Below, one piece after another: positions 16,331 through 25,833 of a stretch of DNA of 37,373 bases. This stretch comes from Lysobacteraceae bacterium PS02065 (GTDB lineage: Bacteria > Pseudomonadota > Gammaproteobacteria > Xanthomonadales > Rhodanobacteraceae), in NCBI GenBank assembly GCA_029959555.1, contig JASCPI010000049.1, positions 1 to 37,373 of the forward strand. Reading direction: 5' to 3'. Position numbers and translations under genes: made by a program. Under the pieces are notes generated by a model. That model saw nothing but the letters and a program-made list of their open reading frames with translations, was not told the origin of the DNA and did no database searches. Position 1 is the stretch's first letter, and the number at the start of each line of letters is the position of its first letter.

Positions 16331-17344
16331 ATGCTGCCTGAGGCCGCCACGCCGCTGCTGCCGTTCTTCCATCCGACCACGGTGGTCCACGTCGAGGACA
16401 GCACGAGCTACTCGACCCTGCTGCAGTCGGTGCTCGAGCCCGAGATCCTCGTGTCGCGGCACCGCTGGGCCCGCAAGGCGCTGACCGCGATCGAGGCCGC
16501 GCACGCGCGCCCGAGCGTGTCGCGCAACCTCGTCGAACGCTTCCGCAAGGACCGCACGCTGTCGGCCGCCGACCTCGGCGCGATCCGCGGCATCGTCGAC
16601 GATCCGCAGCGTTTCAACGACGTCGCGGTCGCGATCGTCGACTACGCGATGCCCGACCTCGACGGCCTCGGCTTCTGCCGCCAGCTCGCCGGCACGCCGG
16701 TGGGCCGCGTCATGCTGACCGCCCGCGCCGATCGGCGCATCGCGACGCAGGCGCTCGACGAAGGCCTCATCGACTACTTCATCGACAAGACCAGCCCGGA
16801 TTTCCTCGAACGCATCCGCGACGCGGTCTCGGCGCTGCAGGCGCGCTATTTCGGCGCCGACCGGCATTTCGGCTTCGCCGACGACGCCGATGCGCGCTTC
16901 GGCTTCGCGCGCGATCCTGGCGTGGCAGCCGCGCTGCGTCGCTACCTGACCATCGCACCGGTCGAAATGTACCTTTGTGACGATCCGACCGGCGTGCTGT
17001 TCATCGACGCCGAAGGCCTTTCCGAGTTCGTCCTCGTGTTCTCCGAAGCCGTCTACGAACGCCGCCGCCAAGCCGCGCTCGGCGCCGGCGCGCCGCCGTG
17101 GTACGCCGACCATCTCGCCGACCGGCAGTGGATCGACTGGCGCGGCGATGCCGACGGTTTCTTCCGTGCGGGCCATGCGGTCACGCCGCACGACCTCCTG
17201 CGCGCCACGGTCCTGCAGGGGCGCAACGGCGACGTCGTCGTCGCCACGCTCGACCAGGCGCCACCGTGGAAGCAGGCGGAATGCTCGACCTACCGCGGCT
17301 GGCTGGACCAGCGCGAGCACGCGGGTGGCGCGACGGGCGCCTGA
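16331..17344 (+). CDS. Atypical response regulator 1 of the CqsA/CqsS-like locus
   Basis: 337 residues. The receiver-domain residues are complete: acidic pair Glu22-Asp23 (VVHVEDSTSYSTLL), phosphoacceptor Asp104 (VAIVDYAMPDLDGLGF), Thr130 (VMLTARAD) and Lys153 (DYFIDKTSP). The acidic pair and phospho-Asp are about 81 residues apart, whereas ordinary receivers have about 40, so an insertion of roughly 40 residues occupies about 58-97. The C-terminal part (about 175-337) has no recognisable HTH, GGDEF, EAL or HD motif; its core PVEMYLCDDPTGVLFID / FVLVF is shared with the second regulator. ATG 16331 follows AAGGGA. A functional parallel is Legionella LqsR, an RR of similar length linked to an AHK synthase; homology is unverified. 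Confidence 0.85.
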   Translation: MLPEAATPLLPFFHPTTVVHVEDSTSYSTLLQSVLEPEILVSRHRWARKALTAIEAAHARPSVSRNLVERFRKDRTLSAADLGAIRGIVDDPQRFNDVAVAIVDYAMPDLDGLGFCRQLAGTPVGRVMLTARADRRIATQALDEGLIDYFIDKTSPDFLERIRDAVSALQARYFGADRHFGFADDADARFGFARDPGVAAALRRYLTIAPVEMYLCDDPTGVLFIDAEGLSEFVLVFSEAVYERRRQAALGAGAPPWYADHLADRQWIDWRGDADGFFRAGHAVTPHDLLRATVLQGRNGDVVVATLDQAPPWKQAECSTYRGWLDQREHAGGATGA

Positions 17345-17364
17345 TGACCAGGTGACCGCGCGCT

Positions 17365-17394
17365 CCGGCGTGGCCACGCCGGCACGCCGGTGCC
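17365..17394 (+). promoter_or_regulatory. Perfect 18-bp palindrome plus nested hairpin before the kinase gene
   Basis: ccggcgtggccacgccgg (17365-17382) is a perfect palindrome. It is immediately overlapped by ggcac-gccg-gtgcc (17381-17394). Both lie in the 123-bp gap between the first response regulator and the kinase. They could be an operator, or an RNA hairpin reducing read-through. No T-run follows. Confidence 0.4.
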
Positions 17395-17467
17395 GGGCGC
17401 TCGCGCGGCCGGCATTCTCCACTCCCACGATCCCGCCCCGCATGCCCTTCCGACGGACATCGCCCGC

Positions 17468-18805
17468 ATGAACGCGCCCTCGATCGGCGCGAAGCTCGCG
17501 CTCGCCTGGGAGCGTCTGCTCGAGTCGGTGCGCACGCGCGCCTACTTCGCCGAACCCAAGATGGTCATCATGGGCGCGATGGGCGTGTTCGGCACGCCGC
17601 TGTACTACTTCGTGTGGACGTGGTGGTACCCGCAGCCGTTCGAGTCGCTGGGATTGCGCCTCGTGTTCAGCGCGATCGCGCTGCCGCTGCTGTTCGTGCG
17701 GCGCTGGCCCGAACCGGTGCGCAAGTGGCTGCCGCTGTACTGGTACCTCGCGGTCATCGTCGACCTGCCGTTCTTCTTCGCCTACATGATGCTCATGAAC
17801 GGGCTCAACACGGTCTGGCTCATGTCGCACCTGGCCGCCGTGTTCATCGTGCTGCTCATGTTCGACCTCAAGGCGGCGATCATCTCGATCGCGAGCGGCA
17901 CGGTGCTCGCGATCATCGCCTTCATGCTCACCCCGCACGTCGAGTTCCACGCCGAGCAGGCCCAGCTCATGCTGCCCGTGTGGGCGTTCGTGCTCGCGTC
18001 GGGTGGCATCTTCAACGTCACCCGCAGCATCGAGTACCAGTCGAGGATCGACGGCCTCACCGCGACCGCGGCGACCATCGCCCATGAACTGCGCACGCCG
18101 CTGGCATCGATCCGCCTCGCCGCGATGGGCTCGCTCAAGCACGTCGACGCGATGGTCGACGGCTACCAGAAGGCACGCGCCGCGGGCCTCGATGTGCAGC
18201 CCGTGCACCGCAGCGCGATCAGCGCCATCGGCAGCGGCAGCCGCATCATCCAGACAGAGGTCAACCACGCCTTCGTCACGATCGAGATGCTGCTCGCCGC
18301 GGCGCGCCCGGCCGAGTCGCACGCCGCCGACATCCTCCAGGCCTCGGTGATCGTCGGCGAGGCCGTCGATCGCTATCCTTACGCGTCGCCGGCCGAACGG
18401 GAGAAGGTCGGCGTCTCGATCGAGGGGGATTTCCGCTTCCGCGGCTCGTCCCCGCTTCTGCTCAACGTGCTGTTCAACCTGCTCAAGAATGCCATCCACC
18501 ACACCACGCGCTTCGGGCGCGGCGACATCGTGATCACCGTGAGAACGCTCGCCGACCACGGCCTCGTCGTCGTGCGCGACACCGGCCCGGGCATCCCGCC
18601 CGCGCTGCTGCCGAGCATCTTCGACCGCTTCGTCACCGGGGCCGAGCGCCCCGAAACCGGGCTCGGGATCGGCCTGGCGTTCTGCAGGGATGCGATCAAG
18701 CGCATGGGCGGCTCGATCGATTGCCGCTCCGAACTCGAGAAGTACACCGAGTTCACGATCGCGCTTCCCGTGCTCGACGCCGAGGCCGCCACGCGTGAGC
18801 CTTGA
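17468..18805 (+). CDS. cqsS-like: CqsS-like sensor histidine kinase (six TM, non-hybrid)
   Basis: 445 residues. The sensor half has six hydrophobic segments (about 32-50, 62-77, 88-110, 115-133, 135-154, 166-184). It aligns without gaps over long stretches to Vibrio CqsS as I recall it: AEPKMVIMGAMGVFG-PLYYFVW, WWYPQPFESLGLR and PFFFAYMMLMN. The kinase core has the H-box IAHELRTPLASIRLA with His206, the N-box FNLLKNAIHH with Asn341, and ATP-lid motifs VRDTGPGIP (Asp371) and GLGIGLAFC. Vibrio CqsS is a hybrid kinase with a C-terminal receiver; this protein stops after the ATPase domain. It is flanked by two stand-alone response regulators, its likely partners, and overlaps the second by 11 bp. 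The role, sensing an alpha-hydroxyketone made by the downstream synthase, is inferred. Confidence 0.88.
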   Translation: MNAPSIGAKLALAWERLLESVRTRAYFAEPKMVIMGAMGVFGTPLYYFVWTWWYPQPFESLGLRLVFSAIALPLLFVRRWPEPVRKWLPLYWYLAVIVDLPFFFAYMMLMNGLNTVWLMSHLAAVFIVLLMFDLKAAIISIASGTVLAIIAFMLTPHVEFHAEQAQLMLPVWAFVLASGGIFNVTRSIEYQSRIDGLTATAATIAHELRTPLASIRLAAMGSLKHVDAMVDGYQKARAAGLDVQPVHRSAISAIGSGSRIIQTEVNHAFVTIEMLLAAARPAESHAADILQASVIVGEAVDRYPYASPAEREKVGVSIEGDFRFRGSSPLLLNVLFNLLKNAIHHTTRFGRGDIVITVRTLADHGLVVVRDTGPGIPPALLPSIFDRFVTGAERPETGLGIGLAFCRDAIKRMGGSIDCRSELEKYTEFTIALPVLDAEAATREP

Positions 18806-19811
18806 GGACCTCCCCTTCCCGTTGCCGCCGTTCTATTTCCCGACGCGCGTGCTGCACGTCGACGATCACGCACGCTACCTCGAGCTGCTGCCCCCGCTGC
18901 TCGGCCCGCGCGTGCACCTGGACAGCTACACCTCGGCGCGCGCGGCCCTGCGCGCCGCGCAGCTCTCGACCGAGCGCGAGAGCCCGGTCGCCGACCTGAT
19001 CTACCGCCAGCGCGGCGATGCGTCGCGGGTCATCCTCGACGTCGCCGGCATCCACCGCATCGCCTACGACGCCGACCGCTTCTCGGAGATCTCGGTCGCC
19101 GTGGTCGACTGGCACATGCCCGAGATGAACGGCATGGAGTTCCTGCAGCAGCTGCCGCTCGAGAACGTCGGCCGCATCCTGCTGACCGGGCGTGCCGCAC
19201 TGCCGACCGCGGTCGAGGCCTTCAACCGCGGCCTCATCGACCGCTTCATCGAGAAGGGCAGCCCGACCGTGGTCGAGGAGCTGCGCGAAGCGATCGTGCA
19301 GTTGCAGTGGAGCTACTTCCGGCGCAGCTTCGGCACGCTCGCCGAGACGCTCGCCATCGGCGATTACCCGATGCTGCGCGATCCCGACGTCGTCGGCGTG
19401 CTCGAGGACGGCTTCATCTCGATATGCCCCGTGGAGATGTACGTCCACGACGTGCCGCGCGGCCTGTTGTTCCTCGACGACCTCGGCCGCGCCGAGTTCG
19501 TCGTGGTCATGACGCCGGCCGAACTGTACGAGCACGCCGAGCGCGCCGCCGATATCGGTGCACCTGAAACCATGCAGCGCGCGTTGCGGGATGGCACGTC
19601 GATTCCCGTATTTGCGAGAGGCAATCCCGGTTTCGATGCACGACAGCCGCTAGACTCGAGCCGGCTGGTGCCTGCGACGTTCGTGCGCGGCACCACCGGT
19701 GATTATTTCCTGGGCAAGCTGCGCGACCTGCAACAGTTCCGCATCAAGATTCCGGCGATCACCCCGTACGACACCTGGCTGCAGCGGAACGAGCGTCCGC
19801 CGGCGGAATGA
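18795..19811 (+). CDS. Atypical response regulator 2 of the CqsA/CqsS-like locus
   Basis: 338 residues from GTG 18795, which overlaps the kinase gene end by 11 bp, implying coupling. It is a paralogue of the first regulator. Receiver residues are Asp23-Asp24 (VLHVDDHARYLELL), phosphoacceptor Asp105 (VAVVDWHMPEMNGMEF), Thr131 (ILLTGRAA) and Lys154 (RFIEKGSP), again with about 81 residues between the acidic pair and the phospho-Asp. The shared C-terminal core reads PVEMYVHDVPRGLLFLDD / FVVVM, followed by a tail unlike that of the first regulator (FVRGTTGDYFLGKL, ITPYDTWLQ). No DNA-binding or second-messenger motif is visible. The upstream in-frame ATG at 18690 would lie inside the kinase gene and is rejected. 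The start codon is the least certain point. Confidence 0.84.
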   Translation: MSLEDLPFPLPPFYFPTRVLHVDDHARYLELLPPLLGPRVHLDSYTSARAALRAAQLSTERESPVADLIYRQRGDASRVILDVAGIHRIAYDADRFSEISVAVVDWHMPEMNGMEFLQQLPLENVGRILLTGRAALPTAVEAFNRGLIDRFIEKGSPTVVEELREAIVQLQWSYFRRSFGTLAETLAIGDYPMLRDPDVVGVLEDGFISICPVEMYVHDVPRGLLFLDDLGRAEFVVVMTPAELYEHAERAADIGAPETMQRALRDGTSIPVFARGNPGFDARQPLDSSRLVPATFVRGTTGDYFLGKLRDLQQFRIKIPAITPYDTWLQRNERPPAE

Positions 19812-19816
19812 TTCCA

Positions 19817-19840
19817 GGGGCGATCCCCTTCGGTCGCCCC
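19817..19840 (+). terminator. Stem-loop after the second response regulator
   Basis: ggggcga (19817-19823), 10-base loop containing TTCG, tcgcccc (19834-19840), five bases after the regulator stop codon. There is no T-run, so it may be a weak or Rho-assisted terminator, or an mRNA 3'-end stabiliser that separates cqsA expression from the signalling genes. Confidence 0.4.
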
Positions 19841-19875
19841 GACACCTTCCCCATGTCGATCATGCATCGGCAGCA

Positions 19876-19896
19876 GGGCCGATCCAGAATCGGCCC
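19876..19896 (+). promoter_or_regulatory. Perfect inverted repeat upstream of the autoinducer synthase
   Basis: gggccgat (19876-19883), loop ccaga, atcggccc (19889-19896), ending 39 bases before the cqsA ATG. The spacing suits either an operator near the promoter or a 5'-leader hairpin. Together with the stem-loop at 19817-19840 it suggests cqsA has control separate from the kinase and regulators. Confidence 0.45.
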
Positions 19897-19935
19897 GGAA
19901 GACGATTCCGCCCCACCCCAACCAGGAGTTCCACC

Positions 19936-21231
19936 ATGCTCGATTCGTTCGCCCCCCACGACACCGCCCAGACCGACACCCGCGACACCGCCGGCATCCC
20001 TGCCCGGCCGCTGCCCGGGTTCGTCCAGCGCCGCCTCGACGCCTACCAGGAGCGCAAGCGCACGAACTGGGGTGGCCGCCACATCATGCACGGGCGTGCC
20101 ACGGTCGCCGACGACCTCGTCCTGACCAGCAACGACTACCTGTCGCTGCAGCGCCACCGCACCATCCTCGACGCCGAGATCGACGCGCTCAACACGCACG
20201 GCAAGGGCGCCATGATGTCGGCGATCTTCCTGCAGGACGGCACCGGCACGCAGCGTTCGCTCGAGCAGCGCATCGCCGACGACCTCGGCGCGGCCAGCGG
20301 CGTGCTCGCGCAGTCGGGCTGGTGCGGCAACGTCGGCCTGATCCAGTCGATCGCCGACGAGCGCACGCCGGTCTACGTCGACCACCTCGGCCACGCCTCG
20401 CTGTGGGAGGGCGTGAAGAGCGCCGGTGCCAAGGGCGTGCCCGTGCACCACAACGACGTCGAGCACCTCGAGCGCCAGGTGCTGCGCTACGGTCCAGGCG
20501 TGATCGCCGTCGATGCGGTCTACAGCACGACCGGCGCGCTGTGCCCGATCGCCGACTACCTCGCGATCGCCGAAGCGCACGACTGCGTGCTGCTCGTCGA
20601 CGAGTCGCATTCGCTCGGCACGCACGGCCCGAACGGCGAAGGCCTGGTCGCTTCGCTCGGCCTTGCACACCGCGTCGACTTCGTCACCGCGAGCCTCGCC
20701 AAGGCCTATGTCGGCCGCGCCGGCCTGATCACGGGTCGCGAGCGCTTCACGGAGTTCTTCGCCTCCGAATCGATGCCGGCGATCTTCAGCTCGACGCTGC
20801 TGCCGCACGACCTCGCCGGCATCGCCGCCGCGCACAAGGTCGTGCGCGACGAGCCGTGGCGCCGCGAGCGCCTGCACGCCATCTCGAAGCACGTGCGCGC
20901 GACGCTGCTCGAGGCCGGCTACCCGCTGCTCAACGGCACCGAGCAGATCCTCGGCCTCGAGGTCGGCATCGAGGCGGACACGATGCACGTGCGCGACGTG
21001 CTCGAAGCCCACGGCATCGTCGGCTCGATCTTCTGCGCCCCGGCCACGCCGGCCAAGCGCTCGCTGATCCGCCTCACCCTGCACGCCGGCATGACCGCCA
21101 CCCAGGTCGAGCGGCTCGTCGCGACGCTGCTCAAGGTGCGCACGGAAGTGCGTCTGTCGGAATGGTCGTCGGTGCGCCGCCAGAGCCGCTCGACCCGCGC
21201 CGTGGAGGCCGATCGCACGCTCGCCGCCTGA
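19936..21231 (+). CDS. cqsA: CqsA-type alpha-hydroxyketone (CAI-1-like) autoinducer synthase
   Basis: 431 residues, a PLP-dependent alpha-oxoamine-synthase-family enzyme. Vibrio CqsA condenses an acyl-CoA with S-adenosylmethionine to make the precursor of CAI-1 (3-hydroxytridecan-4-one); Legionella LqsA makes LAI-1. Diagnostic CqsA segments are present: LTSNDYLSL, MMSAIFLQ, LAQSGWCGNVGLIQSI, HASLWEGVKSAGAKG, VDAVYSTTGAL, VDESHSLGTHGPNGEGL, TASLAKAYVGRAG with PLP-lysine 256, PAIFSSTLLP, and GSIFCAPATPAKRSLIRL. These match CqsA better than KBL, BioF or HemA. It has about 20 extra N-terminal and about 30 extra C-terminal residues, the latter basic. ATG 19936 follows AGGAG. The product chain length cannot be read from the sequence. 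Confidence 0.93.
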   Translation: MLDSFAPHDTAQTDTRDTAGIPARPLPGFVQRRLDAYQERKRTNWGGRHIMHGRATVADDLVLTSNDYLSLQRHRTILDAEIDALNTHGKGAMMSAIFLQDGTGTQRSLEQRIADDLGAASGVLAQSGWCGNVGLIQSIADERTPVYVDHLGHASLWEGVKSAGAKGVPVHHNDVEHLERQVLRYGPGVIAVDAVYSTTGALCPIADYLAIAEAHDCVLLVDESHSLGTHGPNGEGLVASLGLAHRVDFVTASLAKAYVGRAGLITGRERFTEFFASESMPAIFSSTLLPHDLAGIAAAHKVVRDEPWRRERLHAISKHVRATLLEAGYPLLNGTEQILGLEVGIEADTMHVRDVLEAHGIVGSIFCAPATPAKRSLIRLTLHAGMTATQVERLVATLLKVRTEVRLSEWSSVRRQSRSTRAVEADRTLAA

Positions 21232-21239
21232 TCCTGCGA

Positions 21240-21299
21240 CGCCGGCGCGCTCGCACGCCGGCGGCCGACACACGACGCGTCCGCGCCCCCTGCGCGGAC
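21240..21299 (+). terminator. Two GC-rich stem-loops between cqsA and dnaE
   Basis: cgccggcg (21240-21247) pairs with cgccggcg (21256-21263), loop of 8. A second hairpin, gtccgcg (21279-21285) / cgcggac (21293-21299), has a loop of 7. Both are perfect and directly follow the cqsA stop. Neither has a T-run. They may end the cqsA transcript with Rho help and insulate dnaE. Confidence 0.4.
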
Positions 21300-21387
21300 G
21301 GCACATCGCGACGGGACGCGCAAGCTTGTCCGTCCGGAACGCGGGGCTTACCCTTCCCGGTCTTCCCCTGCGCCGCCCCCTGCCGCC

Positions 21388-24927
<3,540 letters not shown>

Positions 24928-25113
24928 GCATCACGCCGCGCGCGACGATCGTCCGCGCCGGCTTCGCTTCATCGCCCCCGACTCCCCCACAAGTCCTCGC
25001 TGCGCACGCGACGATCCCCTTGGTCGCGCAAGGCATTCGGGTCCGATCCTCCGCCCGCGTGTCGTGTGAACACCTGCGCGACGCGTTGCCGCAGCGCGGA
25101 ATGAATTGCGAAT

Positions 25114-25132
25114 AGGAATGATTGTCATTAAA
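25114..25132 (+). promoter_or_regulatory. Fur-box-like operator
   Basis: The core AATGATTGTCATT (25117-25129) matches the central AATGATAATCATT of the classical 19-bp Fur box at 11 of 13 bases and keeps its dyad symmetry (AATGA-N3-TCATT). It sits in a short AT-rich island in otherwise very GC-rich DNA, 55 bases before the next gene and upstream of a TonB-dependent receptor, exactly where iron repression would act. Confidence 0.75.
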
Positions 25133-25184
25133 ATTACGTGATCCCTGTCTCATCGCCGTGCACCCCCGTGCGTGCCGGACCGTC

Positions 25185-25640
25185 ATGACCCCGAGCGTTT
25201 CCCGCCACCGCCCGCACCGCCGCGTCGTCGCACGCGTCGTCGTGCTGTGCATGCTGCTCGTGGTGATGTCGTGGCAGGCGATCGCCGCACCGGCACCGCA
25301 CGACGTGGCGCGCTCGCGCGTCGCGACGGAGCTCGCGTTCGAGGCGGGCGACCAGGACGTGCCGCCGCAACGGCTCGCCGACGAATGCACGGAATCGTGC
25401 AAGCGTCGCCGTGTCGGCGAAGGTCTCGGTGTCACGACCGATGTCGTCCACATCCCCTCCGCACCGACACCCGCGATCTGGACGTCGTTCGATGCGCCAC
25501 GCGTCGCCGACGATGCCGCACTCCCGCTCGCGTTCCGGTCGCCGACCCATGGCGGTCCATCACGTCCCGCGAGCCTGCTCGCGAGCTGCCGCCGCGCCTG
25601 TCCCGGGCGCGCGCCCCCGTCCGCGCCCACGACGCGCTGA
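25185..25640 (+). CDS. Small membrane-anchored or secreted protein, Fur-box-linked
   Basis: 151 residues from ATG 25185; not recognised. A basic N terminus (SRHRPHRR) is followed by one hydrophobic segment, VVVLCMLLVVMSWQAIAA, ending in an AxA-like cleavage site, so it is either exported or a single-pass membrane protein. The rest is Ala/Pro/Arg-rich and has a CTESCKRRR motif with two closely spaced cysteines. Third-codon GC is high, in line with neighbouring genes, which supports a real gene. An in-frame start at 25122 lies inside the Fur-box-like site and is unlikely. The Fur-like operator upstream and the TonB receptor downstream suggest an iron-responsive unit. No function is proposed. 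Confidence 0.55.
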   Translation: MTPSVSRHRPHRRVVARVVVLCMLLVVMSWQAIAAPAPHDVARSRVATELAFEAGDQDVPPQRLADECTESCKRRRVGEGLGVTTDVVHIPSAPTPAIWTSFDAPRVADDAALPLAFRSPTHGGPSRPASLLASCRRACPGRAPPSAPTTR

Positions 25641-25833
25641 CCGATCCGCGCGACGCCTGACGCGTCGCACCTGATCGTCCGCATCGCCCTCGACGACGCA
25701 CCCGCGCGTGCGCGGGCGACGCACGCCGCGCGTCCTCCGACGCTTGCCGATACCCCGAATCCTCCGCGCGTGCGCCGAGCCGCCGCCAACCCGCGCGCGC
25801 GCCTGCTTCCTTCACCCTCCCACCGGAACCACC

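Noticed and set aside
17365..17394. Palindrome before the kinase as an intrinsic terminator
   Set aside because: There is no T-run after either stem, so it is kept only as a regulatory or structural candidate.
18690..18794. Upstream ATG for the second response regulator
   Set aside because: It would add 35 residues coded inside the kinase ATPase domain with no receiver homology. GTG 18795 gives a start equivalent to that of the first regulator.
16223..21231. Recent horizontal island or mobile element carrying the quorum-sensing genes
   Set aside because: No tRNA, integrase, transposase, flanking direct repeats or shift in GC is visible at either border. Acquisition may be old, but the sequence gives no direct sign.
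19936..21231. Annotation of the synthase as 2-amino-3-ketobutyrate CoA ligase or 8-amino-7-oxononanoate synthase
   Set aside because: Those relatives lack the CqsA-specific blocks FLQ, SGWxxNVGL, SLWEG and PAIFSSTLLP, all present here, and the kinase neighbour fits a signal synthase.
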